From assembly GCA_018715495.1 (NCBI GenBank), contig DVLO01000039.1, forward strand, positions 1 to 45,434: a stretch of DNA of 45,434 bases, in the 5' to 3' direction. Origin of the DNA: Candidatus Limihabitans stercoravium. Its GTDB lineage: Bacteria > Bacillota > Clostridia > Christensenellales > CAG-314. Shown one piece after another: positions 27,357 through 35,137 of the stretch. The notes beneath the pieces were generated by a model. It made no database searches. It saw nothing but the letters and a program-made list of their open reading frames with translations, and was not told where the DNA came from. Position 1 is the stretch's first letter; every line of letters starts with the position of its first letter. Both the position numbers and the translations under genes were made by a program.

Positions 27357-28053
27357 TTAAATTCCAACAGCAACCGCAATGAGCAAGAATACAAGTGACA
27401 GCAATGACAGTATTACAAGCGTAATTATCACACCAAGCATGATCGCCGATGCCAGAGGTGTGGAATTTACAACTTGGTTGCCAATCAACAGTGTAACAAC
27501 AATTTCGGGTATTGGTCCAATCAGTGTAAACAGTGTGTATTTCCACCATTTAATGCGACTGACGGCGGCCACCGATGATATAAGAAGAAATGGTATTCCC
27601 GGCACGGAATATGCAAAAAACAGTACAACGTATATGTTGAGTTGGCTGTTCTTGATTTTGTTTTCCAATTCTTCACGTTTCTGCCTTTTCTTGGGCGAAT
27701 CGGTGAGGTAGGTGTAGTTTCTGTTGATGAGATAGACAATCTGGCTTGCAATTGCGAAACTCAATGCAACAATTGTGGTTGCTCCCCACACACCATACGC
27801 AATGATTGCCAGCATTTGTATGGGTAGCGATGATACAATGGGAAAGAAAAACAACAGTATCATCAACAACATCATTGCTACTACTGCCTTGTAACCAAGC
27901 GACAAGATGTAGTCTTTTACTACCTCTGTTCCGTTGAGCAGGTATTCGATCAACATGTAGATTTCATTCCAGAATACAACTGTAAGTATTATAAGAACTA
28001 AAAAAAAGTACCGACAGTATTGTGACTGCCATCTTTTTCTTGTTGGTTACCAT
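27357..28053 (-). CDS. VTT/DedA-like membrane protein, N-terminus frameshifted
   Basis: An intact 199-residue frame runs from an ATG at 27956 to 27357, but that ATG has no ribosome site. The true start is probably the ATG at 28053, 10 bases after the acyltransferase stop and behind GAAGG; its frame (MVTNKKKMAVTILSV) breaks in a run of eight T (plus-strand A 28000-28007). With seven T the two parts join into a 231-residue protein starting with a proper membrane helix. Five or so hydrophobic segments and 'SVPGIPFLLIS' followed by 'GPIPEIVVTLLIG' resemble the VTT domain of DedA/TVP38-type lipid scramblase-like proteins. It is cotranscribed with the acyltransferase, which fits a membrane-lipid role. 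The indel may be a sequencing error or a slippage tract. Confidence 0.65.
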
Positions 28054-28063
28054 ATACATCCTT

Positions 28064-29332
28064 CTACTTTTTTACTTGGTAAGCATCATCGCTCACCTTT
28101 TTCCATTTGGGATCGGTAAGGTTGTGTAGTTCCTCCGAACAAATCATCCATTTGACAACTTCGAGCGGACGTGACTTTGCTTTGAAACACACGCATTCAT
28201 TGCCGTAGTACAGGTCGAAACTTTGCCCCGGTGTAAAGGGCAGTGACGGAATGTTTGTAATGTCGTAGTGCTGTTCGACCTTCTCGCCGTTGACTGTTCC
28301 GAAGTAGTGCAACCCTTCTTTGTTGAGCATTACCTTGCCTTCTCCCACAGTTTGCTCGGCAGGACTGCGCAATTTGTACTTGTCAAGCACCTGATACTCG
28401 AACTGTCCTTCAAGTGCGAAGTGTTCTTCCTTGACTTGTTGCTGAACAACACTGCGTTGCCACTTGTACCAACTGTCAATGTCACTTGGCACAACACTGT
28501 CACCATCACCGTGCAGTCGGTAATGACTGTCAATGAGTACATCGTTGTGACAGTGGGTACATCTTATGCCATTGTCATGTGTTACAAGGGTAAATTCGCT
28601 CTTGCACTTGGGACAAATGTACAGTATCTTGTCCAACCCGTATGAATGGGGATACTTGCCTTTAAATTCCACATCGTTGTGTTGAAATTCGTTGTAACTA
28701 AAACTTTCCATCAGTTTGTCGTACAACTGTTCTTCGGTGCTTTCCTGCAATTGCTTTTCATCGAAAAGCATGGTGTAACGATAGGTCATCTTGCCCTTGC
28801 AACAATCCTTCTTGTAACGAGGACGGCTCTTGTACGCACCTTCGCTACGGCACAACACAACGGGCAACTTGCAACTTTTCAACAGTTTGATTGTCGCAGG
28901 ATTGACAGGATGATTGCTTCCGCTGGTGGATTGTATTCCTTCGGGAAACAGCAGTACGCTTCCGCCGTTTTTCACAACGTGCTTGATGTTCAGCACCGCT
29001 CCGAGATCGGGAGCGTACAACTTCTTGGGTATTGCTCCTACCATGCGAAGCAGTGTAAATACGTACTTGCTGAAGAAGTTGTGGTATCCAACCACAATGT
29101 TGAATCTTGTTTTGCGCATTCCGTATGTCACGTATATGAAGTCGTTTCGGGATGCGTGTTGAGCAAGAAGTATCACGGGTTTGTCTTTAAATTGCTTGAC
29201 GTCTAGGTCGTACAAGTAGTGTACGTTGTTTTTCTTGGAAATAATCCCGAAAATCACAGCCAATATTCTGTACATCAATTTGTTTGGCTTGTGCGGTCGT
29301 TGGGACGTCAGCTTTTGTTCTAGTGTTTTCAT
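28064..29332 (-). CDS. PlsC-type acyltransferase with zinc-ribbon extension
   Basis: A 422-residue protein. Residues ~50-215 are an acyl-glycerophosphate acyltransferase domain: catalytic HX4D as His59...Asp64 ('HASRND') and the glycerophosphate-binding 'FPEG' at 129-132. It would add an acyl chain to a lysophospholipid or related acceptor at the inner membrane face. After it comes a four-Cys ribbon (Cys240, Cys243, Cys258, Cys261) and ~150 residues ending in a beta-rich domain, making it much longer than typical PlsC (~240). The ATG at 29332 has a GCAGG site. The VTT-like gene follows 10 bases downstream. The acceptor and the role of the ribbon are unknown. Confidence 0.82.
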   Translation of the reverse strand: MKTLEQKLTSQRPHKPNKLMYRILAVIFGIISKKNNVHYLYDLDVKQFKDKPVILLAQHASRNDFIYVTYGMRKTRFNIVVGYHNFFSKYVFTLLRMVGAIPKKLYAPDLGAVLNIKHVVKNGGSVLLFPEGIQSTSGSNHPVNPATIKLLKSCKLPVVLCRSEGAYKSRPRYKKDCCKGKMTYRYTMLFDEKQLQESTEEQLYDKLMESFSYNEFQHNDVEFKGKYPHSYGLDKILYICPKCKSEFTLVTHDNGIRCTHCHNDVLIDSHYRLHGDGDSVVPSDIDSWYKWQRSVVQQQVKEEHFALEGQFEYQVLDKYKLRSPAEQTVGEGKVMLNKEGLHYFGTVNGEKVEQHYDITNIPSLPFTPGQSFDLYYGNECVCFKAKSRPLEVVKWMICSEELHNLTDPKWKKVSDDAYQVKK

Positions 29333-29813
29333 TCGTTTACCTGCCTTGGCGGAGTGCTGTGTCTAGTTTACCATATACATATAGGGTAGTCAATTATATG
29401 ACAACACGGAAAGCCCGATTTTTTTAAACTTATTTTAAGGTTTGTAAATTGAGAACAGTTTTTTGTGGCACGTAAACAGATTTTCGGCATTAGTGGAAGT
29501 TCTTTTTGTCGGAAAGTAATGGTGTAGATGTGTAAATATTTGCTGTAGGGTTTCATGCACGAAAGAATTTGTTTGATGTGCTCAATCACATTTTCGACGG
29601 TTATTGAAGTGTTTGTGGGTAAAGGTCAATCGATTGTGTGTATAAATGCGCGGTTTACTGTATAATGCAGTATTGGTAATCAAGTGCGTAATGTTGGAAA
29701 TTGTAATTGGCTACATGTTTGAAAATGTTTTTAAATTCTAGAAATGGTAGAACGTCCTTTGAGTTACTGAGTATATGCGTTGGGCGAGTTGGTACATTTT
29801 ACTTGTCGGAGCG
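29333..29813. other. 480-base intergenic region, no supported gene
   Basis: AT-rich DNA between the acyltransferase start and the terminator of the small membrane protein. Short frames (for example 29368-29589 minus, 29707-29916 plus) lack ribosome sites and have implausible compositions. A TATAAT at 29661-29666 (plus) has no well-spaced -35. It presumably contains the acyltransferase promoter; I could not define it. Confidence 0.5.
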
Positions 29814-29845
29814 AAAAAAATCCCGACAGCATTACACTGTCGGGA
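29814..29845 (-). terminator. Terminator of the small membrane protein gene
   Basis: TCCCGACAG (29821-29829) is perfectly inverted as CTGTCGGGA (29837-29845). Read on the minus strand it is followed by a T7 run. Confidence 0.9.
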
Positions 29846-29858
29846 AGTTGAAGTTGTG

Positions 29859-30086
29859 TCATGCGAAAAATGTCAAATCTCCGCCCAGAATCACCGTGAT
29901 GATGTCTGCAATGTAGAATACGATTTCGCCAATCAGCAACAGTTGTAGTATTCCTGCAATCAGATGTCCTCTCATGATTCGTGTGATTCCGCCAAGCAAC
30001 CAACTTGTAAATGGGATGATTGCAAAAATCAGATTGATCAACCAACCCAAATGGGCATTCAGGTAACCGCTTTTTCTTTTAGCCAT
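29859..30086 (-). CDS. Small integral membrane protein
   Basis: A 75-residue protein with a basic start (MAKRKSGYLN) and two or three hydrophobic helices (~13-30, ~38-70). A strong CAGGAGGTAG ribosome site, a matching promoter (30115-30143) and a downstream terminator make it a well-bounded monocistronic gene. It resembles the broad class of short two-helix membrane proteins of Gram-positive bacteria, but I cannot assign a family or function. Confidence 0.75.
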   Translation of the reverse strand: MAKRKSGYLNAHLGWLINLIFAIIPFTSWLLGGITRIMRGHLIAGILQLLLIGEIVFYIADIITVILGGDLTFFA

Positions 30087-30114
30087 AGTAACTACCTCCT
30101 GTCTTAGTAATACA

Positions 30115-30143
30115 ATTTTACACTATTGTATTAGTATTGTAAA
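30115..30143 (-). promoter_or_regulatory. Promoter of the small membrane protein gene
   Basis: On the minus strand: TTTACA (30143-30138), a 17-base spacer, TAAAAT (30120-30115), 29 bases from the start codon. Confidence 0.65.
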
Positions 30144-30236
30144 TAGTCAATTGCAAAAATAAAAATTTTTAACAATGTTTAGTTGTTTGAAATTGTGTGC
30201 TGTCTAAAAAAATATATACCAATCATTTACAAAAAA

Positions 30237-30266
30237 TTGACAGTTTGAGTAAAGCTGGGGTATACT
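30237..30266 (+). promoter_or_regulatory. Promoter of the isochorismatase-like gene
   Basis: TTGACA (30237-30242), an 18-base spacer and TATACT (30261-30266), 34 bases before the ATG. Confidence 0.7.
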
Positions 30267-30299
30267 TTTTTCATAATAAAACCGAAGGGGGATGTCACC

Positions 30300-30851
30300 A
30301 TGAACAACAAAACAGCTATTCTGGTAGTAGATATGCTCAATGACTTTGTAACCGGCGCATTGAAGTGCGACAGAGGACTTGCAATCGTTCCTAAGACAGC
30401 TGAGCTGCTTGACGGGGCAAGAAAGGCAGGAGTGCCTGTAATCTTCTGTAACGACGCTCACATCAAGGGCGTAGACCTGGAACTCAAGTTGTGGGGCGAT
30501 CATGCAATTGCAGGAACCAAGGGTGCGGAAGTAATTCCGGAACTCAATCTGTGCGACAAGGACTTCGTCGTTCCCAAACGCAGATACAGCGGATTTTTCC
30601 ACACAGACCTTGACTTGTTGCTCAGAGAACTGGGTGTTGACACTGTTGTAATGACGGGACTTCACACACACATGTGCGTAAGACACACTTCAGCCGATGC
30701 CTACTGTCTTGGTTACAAGGTAGTAGTTGCTAAGGACGCAACCGATTCCTTTACTGCCGAAGACTACGAAGGCGGACTGAAGTATCTTGAACAGGTCTAC
30801 GGTGCCGAAATCTTTACAGTAGATGAACTTTTGGCTAAGTTTTCGAAATAA
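30300..30851 (+). CDS. Isochorismatase-fold cysteine hydrolase (nicotinamidase-like)
   Basis: A 183-residue soluble enzyme of the isochorismatase-like hydrolase family. The catalytic triad is visible as Asp11 ('LVVDMLNDF'), Lys93 ('VPKRRYSGF') and Cys126 ('THMCVRHT'); Asp52 and His54 ('NDAH') fit the metal site of nicotinamidases. The length is typical of bacterial PncA-type enzymes, so nicotinamide deamidation for NAD salvage is the leading guess, though related enzymes act on other amides. AAGGGGG precedes the ATG. It is monocistronic, with its own promoter and terminator. Confidence 0.85.
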   Translation: MNNKTAILVVDMLNDFVTGALKCDRGLAIVPKTAELLDGARKAGVPVIFCNDAHIKGVDLELKLWGDHAIAGTKGAEVIPELNLCDKDFVVPKRRYSGFFHTDLDLLLRELGVDTVVMTGLHTHMCVRHTSADAYCLGYKVVVAKDATDSFTAEDYEGGLKYLEQVYGAEIFTVDELLAKFSK

Positions 30852-30865
30852 ATCTGTCAGTTAAA

Positions 30866-30896
30866 GCAGCCGCATTACTTGCGGCTGTTTTTTTTG
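30866..30896 (+). terminator. Terminator of the isochorismatase-like gene
   Basis: CAGCCGC (30867-30873) pairs with GCGGCTG (30881-30887), followed by eight T. Confidence 0.88.
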
Positions 30897-30929
30897 TGCA
30901 ATAAAGTTTGTAAAAAGGTATTTTAATGT

Positions 30930-30958
30930 TTGTACAATTTGCTGCAATGTGGTATTAT
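30930..30958 (+). promoter_or_regulatory. Promoter of the permease-hydrolase pair
   Basis: TTGTAC (30930-30935), a 17-base spacer and TATTAT (30953-30958), 34 bases before the permease start. Confidence 0.55.
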
Positions 30959-30992
30959 GTGTGGGTAAATTTAGGGGTGATATTTAAATAGT

Positions 30993-32090
30993 ATGAAAGT
31001 ACTGAAATTTTTTCGCAGTAACATTGTGCTGACTGTATCGATGGTATTGGCGTTGTGTTCAATGTTTTTCGTTGTTCCGTCGGCGGATTACCTTGATTAC
31101 ATTGATTTTCGCACATTGGCATTGTTGTTCAGTTTGATGTGCGTGGTGGGCGGATTGAACGGACAGGGGATATTCCGTCGCCTGGCATTGCTTCTTGTCG
31201 GACGCAGCGGCAACACCAGAAAAGTTTCACTGATGTTGATTTTACTGTGTTTCTTTTCCTCAATGCTCATCACCAATGACGTTGCGCTAATTACGTTTGT
31301 TCCTTTTACAGTCATGACTTTTACGATGTGCAATTGTAAAAAGGACATTGTGTTGCTTGTGACGTTAGAGACTGTTGCCGCTAACCTTGGTAGTATGGCA
31401 ACACCTGTCGGAAATCCGCAGAACTTGTATCTGTACAATTTCTTTACAATGGAAATGGGGGAATTTCTGTTTGCTGTGTTACCTTACGCTGCATTGTCGC
31501 TGGTGTTGTTGTTGGTTTCGGTGTTTATGATCAGATCTCAATCAATGGTACTTCCCGACATGGAAATAAGCAAAAGCAATAAAATCAAGGTTGCAGTGTA
31601 CGTTGCATTGTTCATTCTCACATTGTTGTGTGTGTTGCGATTGATACCTGCTTGGGTTGTATTTGCAGTAACGTTGGTAGTATCGTTGATTTTAGATGTC
31701 AAGGTGGTATTAAAGGTCGATTACTCTCTGTTGCTGACATTTGTGTTCCTTTTCGTGTTTATCGGAAACCTTGGCAACATCAAGGTGGTGTACGACTTCC
31801 TGCAATCTGTAGTAAAAGGAAACGAATTGCTTGTAGGCGTACTTGCAAGTCAGGTTTTCTCAAACGTACCCACGGCAGTGTTGCTGTCAGGATTTACAAC
31901 AAATGCGTCTGCATTGCTGACGGCGGTAAACCTTGGTGGATTGGGAACGGTCATTGCCTCAATGGCAAGCCTTATTTCGTTAAACGCCGTTGGATCACAA
32001 GTCAACAAGGCAAGGTACCTTGGGGTGTTTACGGCCGTAAACGTTGTATTTTTGTTGGCAAACATTTTGTTGTATCTGATTATTAGTTGA
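30993..32090 (+). CDS. Ion-transporter-superfamily permease (SLC13/ArsB-like)
   Basis: A 365-residue membrane protein with about ten hydrophobic helices. Two superfamily landmarks are clear: 'SSMLITNDVALITFVPF' (~90-106), the first re-entrant hairpin region, and 'ANLGSMATPVGNPQNLYLYN' (~129-148), the second. These are found in ArsB/NhaD, CitM and DASS/SLC13 proteins. It is shorter than most (400-450), with the loss mainly in the middle. The substrate cannot be told; organic anions or Na+/H+ exchange are the usual options. The GGGGTG site is weak. A hydrolase gene follows 10 bases after the stop. Confidence 0.8.
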   Translation: MKVLKFFRSNIVLTVSMVLALCSMFFVVPSADYLDYIDFRTLALLFSLMCVVGGLNGQGIFRRLALLLVGRSGNTRKVSLMLILLCFFSSMLITNDVALITFVPFTVMTFTMCNCKKDIVLLVTLETVAANLGSMATPVGNPQNLYLYNFFTMEMGEFLFAVLPYAALSLVLLLVSVFMIRSQSMVLPDMEISKSNKIKVAVYVALFILTLLCVLRLIPAWVVFAVTLVVSLILDVKVVLKVDYSLLLTFVFLFVFIGNLGNIKVVYDFLQSVVKGNELLVGVLASQVFSNVPTAVLLSGFTTNASALLTAVNLGGLGTVIASMASLISLNAVGSQVNKARYLGVFTAVNVVFLLANILLYLIIS

Positions 32091-32100
32091 GAGGTGCTGT

Positions 32101-32927
32101 ATGAAAGTTTTCCAGGTTGATTTGTACGATTACTTTGGCAGAAAAAAGGTTGGCAACGGTGGAGTGCTGACTTGTTACGTTGCCGATTGCCTGACGGAAA
32201 TTCCCTCCCGAAGCCGTCCCGCTTTGGTTGTTTTTCCGGGAGGCGGTTACAAGTTTGTTTCACAAAGGGAAATGAGCCGGTCGCATTGAAGTTCCTTCAG
32301 GAAGGCTTTAACGTATTTGTGCTCAACTATTCGGTTGATATTGCTTTCCCTCATCCTTTGATTGAAGCGTCAATGGCAATTTCCTATGTGCGTGAAAATT
32401 CAGGCAAATTGCATGTAATTGCCGACAAAGTTTGTGTAATGGGTTTTTCTGCAGGCGGACATCTTGCCGGAATGAGTGCAACAATGTTCCGTTACTCTAT
32501 GGAACACGGTATTTCCCGTTGCAGACCTGATGCTGTTGCCCTGTGCTACCCGGTAATTACTGCGGACAGAAACGTTTCTCACACAGGTAGTTTCGACGTC
32601 ATCAGCGGTGGCGATGAACAACTGCGCAGTCTGTTGTCGCTGGAAAATGCAGTGGACGAAAACAGTAGTCCTGCCTTTATCTGGCATACATTTGAGGATG
32701 ACTGTGTGCCCGTTGCAAACAGCCTGCTTATGGCACAGGCTTACGCAAGAAAACGTGTACCATTCCAGCTCCACATTTTCGAAAAGGGAGGACACGGAAT
32801 GAGCGTCGACAACCGACAAACATGGGCTTCTTTTGATGAAAATACCAAACCGCTTGAATTGTCTCAATGGACCCAATTACTGGTGCGCTGGCTACGTTCA
32901 AGGGGCTTCGAAATAAGCATTGATTAG
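32101..32927 (+). pseudogene. Alpha/beta hydrolase (esterase-like), broken by a one-base deletion
   Basis: Two overlapping frames make one recognisable protein. Frame 1 (32101-32289) carries 'VVFPGGGYKFVSQRE' and then runs into a premature stop; frame 2 resumes with 'NEPVALKFLQEGFNVFVLNYS' and continues to 32927. One extra base in the AAA at 32270-32272 would give a 275-residue protein. The oxyanion 'PGGGY', nucleophile elbow 'GFSAGG' (Ser) and C-terminal His in 'GGHGMS' with an upstream Asp ('EDDCVP') form a complete catalytic set of a BD-FAE/acetyl-esterase-like hydrolase. Everything downstream of the break is well preserved, so a sequencing indel or a very recent mutation is likely. GAGAGGTG precedes the ATG. 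Confidence 0.8.
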
Positions 32928-32960
32928 TTGTTATGGGTTAATAATATTTTGTTATGTACG

Positions 32961-33001
32961 CAGCCTTTGCAAAAGACACATTTTTGCAAAAGGCTGTTTT
33001 T
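32961..33001 (+). terminator. Terminator of the permease-hydrolase pair
   Basis: AGCCTTTGCAAAA and TTTTTGCAAAAGGCT pair with a single bulge and are followed by a T-run. Confidence 0.8.
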
Positions 33002-33124
33002 ATGTACAATAATAGCAAAAAAGGCATCATTTCAAGGTTTTTGAAGTAAAAATATGGTATTAGAAAATCTTTTGGGTCTATAAAAATCTGATATACCGAA
33101 CAGTAATTTTCCTAGCATTATCGT

Positions 33125-33153
33125 TTGACGAAGCGTTTTTTACAACTTATAAT
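33125..33153 (+). promoter_or_regulatory. Promoter of the Na/Pi cotransporter gene
   Basis: TTGACG (33125-33130), a 17-base spacer and TATAAT (33148-33153). It also argues against the upstream frame start at 33166, which would be almost leaderless. Confidence 0.75.
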
Positions 33154-33216
33154 GAAAATGCAGGGGTGCGTGCCGCTGCTACAATTGACAGCATTTTACA
33201 TGCAATGGGAGAAATT

Positions 33217-34887
33217 ATGGACACGCTTGTAAACATGATACTTCCCCTTCTTGGTGGATTGGGATTGTTTTTGTTCGGTATGCAGATGATGAGTACCAAT
33301 CTTGAAGCCGTAGCGGGCAGCAAGATGAAACGCATCGTCGAAAAACTTACTGCTAACCGATTTCTGGGTGTTGCCGTAGGTGCGGGGATTACGGCGGCAA
33401 TTCAGTCATCCTCCGCAACAACTGTCATGGTCGTAGGATTTATCAATTCTCAACTGATGACCTTGCAACAGGCAGTGTGGATTATCATGGGTGCCAACAT
33501 CGGTACGACCGTCACGGGTTTGCTGATTTCGTTAAACATTGGTACAATCGCTCCGTTTATTGCTTTTGTGGGCGTTGTGATGTTGACATTTATGAAAAAC
33601 AAGACGGTAAAGAGTGTTGGTAACATCATTGCCGGTCTTGGTATATTGTTTATCGGTATGGGAATCATGAGCGACGCAATGGATCCGTTGCGTGACAATC
33701 AGGGATTCATCAATCTGATGACAAGTTTTTCCAATCCCGTATTCGGTATTCTTGCCGGTGCTTTGTTTACTGCCATCATTCAGTCTTCTTCTGCGTCTGT
33801 CGGTATCTTGCAGACACTTGCCGCAACTGGAGTAATTGGTCTTGACAGTGCAGTGTATGTTTTGTTCGGACAAAACATCGGTACATGTATCACTGCGGTA
33901 ATTGCATCAATCGGTGCAAGCAGAAATGCTAAACGTGCTACACTTATCCACCTGATGTTCAACATCATTGGTACCACCTTGTTTACGTTAATTTGTTTGC
34001 TGTTCCCATTTACGGAGTTTGTGGAAAGCGTAATTCCCGACCCTGTGACACAGATTGCAGCAGTTCACACAATATTTAACATCACAACCACCCTGGTGTT
34101 GTTGCCTTTCGGTCAGTTGCTTGCAAAGTTGTCCGAAAAGATACTTCCCGACAGCAAGTCTAACAAGCGCACGGTTGCAGACAAGTGGTTTGAAGACATC
34201 ACAAGCAATTCACGTCACATACTGGGTTCATCCGCCGTTGCTCTTCAGTCGTTGAGAGATGATGTGTCCAAGATGCTCAGTCTTACTTCTGAAAATGTAA
34301 TAATGGGATTTGATGCGGTAATCAGCGGCAGCGGTGATCTTGCCGATAAGATTGCACACAATGAAGAAATTGTCGACCGCTTAAATTTTGAAGTTTCGCA
34401 AAAGATATCCAAGTTGTTGAGCGTTGAGCAGTCAATGGTAGACATTGCGGAAATAAACAGGCTCTTTTCAACCATCAGTGACATTGAACGCATCAGCGAC
34501 CACTCAATGAACTTCGGCGGTCACGCTGTTACTCTTGCTAAACACGGACTGGTGTTCAGTAAGGAAACATGCGCTGCGCTTACTGAAATGCGTGACCAGT
34601 GCAAGGTAGCGCTAGGTCAGTTGCAAAATTTCGGCGACAGGGATTTGCTGGAAAAAATCCGTCAATATGAAGAACTCAATGACAAGACTGTTCGTGCCGA
34701 ACGCAAGCGTCAGATCAGGGAAGAGGGCAAGCTGGAAGACGGTGCCGAAAGGATTGTTGTTTGTTCGGAAGTGCTTGCTGACTATGAACGTATAGGTGAC
34801 CACATGCTTAACATCGCACAAGCATTGACTGATCACCAGGAAGTTCCGCCTGCCGTTGACACAACGGACGTCGCTCATCAATGCTGA
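33217..34887 (+). CDS. Na/Pi cotransporter with C-terminal PhoU domain
   Basis: A 556-residue protein. The ATG at 33217 is chosen because GGGAG sits five bases upstream. Two inverted halves of the NptA/SLC34-type fold each carry the QSSSA phosphate-site motif (Gln63 and Gln189). About eight to ten membrane helices cover residues 5-310. The cytoplasmic C-terminus (~340-545) is all-helical and PhoU-like, with acidic repeats ('DIERISDHSMNFG', 'DYERIGDHMLNIA') that bind metal in PhoU. It likely imports phosphate with sodium and senses it through the PhoU part. It is monocistronic. Confidence 0.92.
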   Translation: MDTLVNMILPLLGGLGLFLFGMQMMSTNLEAVAGSKMKRIVEKLTANRFLGVAVGAGITAAIQSSSATTVMVVGFINSQLMTLQQAVWIIMGANIGTTVTGLLISLNIGTIAPFIAFVGVVMLTFMKNKTVKSVGNIIAGLGILFIGMGIMSDAMDPLRDNQGFINLMTSFSNPVFGILAGALFTAIIQSSSASVGILQTLAATGVIGLDSAVYVLFGQNIGTCITAVIASIGASRNAKRATLIHLMFNIIGTTLFTLICLLFPFTEFVESVIPDPVTQIAAVHTIFNITTTLVLLPFGQLLAKLSEKILPDSKSNKRTVADKWFEDITSNSRHILGSSAVALQSLRDDVSKMLSLTSENVIMGFDAVISGSGDLADKIAHNEEIVDRLNFEVSQKISKLLSVEQSMVDIAEINRLFSTISDIERISDHSMNFGGHAVTLAKHGLVFSKETCAALTEMRDQCKVALGQLQNFGDRDLLEKIRQYEELNDKTVRAERKRQIREEGKLEDGAERIVVCSEVLADYERIGDHMLNIAQALTDHQEVPPAVDTTDVAHQC

Positions 34888-34908
34888 CAATTTAAACATT
34901 CGATTTTC

Positions 34909-34944
34909 AAGCAACTCTGCTTTATGCGGCGTTGCTTGTTTTTT
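34909..34944 (+). terminator. Terminator of the Na/Pi cotransporter gene
   Basis: AAGCAAC (34909-34915) pairs with GTTGCTT (34931-34937), with extra inner pairing, followed by GTTTTTTA. Confidence 0.8.
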
Positions 34945-35068
34945 ACTCATGGATGTTTTACACAGCATTGTGGAGATTTATCTCTGGGGGTAAATAAGGT
35001 GTGCATTGTGTTGTTGTCGCTGCAAGTAACACAAGGCATTGTTAGGCTGTTCTCTCATTGTCAAACAG

Positions 35069-35097
35069 TTGTTAAATTGTCAAATGTTTGGTATAAT
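35069..35097 (+). promoter_or_regulatory. Promoter of the DUF1385-PrmC / prfA genes
   Basis: TTGTTA (35069-35074), a 17-base spacer and TATAAT (35092-35097). The direct repeat ATTGTCAAA occurs at 35057 and again within the spacer at 35076, and might be a regulator site. Confidence 0.65.
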
Positions 35098-35137
35098 ATC
35101 TAAAATATTCTTTCTTTCTAAAGTATAAAGGAGAACA

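Noticed and set aside
29368..29589. 73-codon minus-strand frame upstream of the acyltransferase
   Set aside because: No ribosome site, no recognisable motif and low-quality composition.
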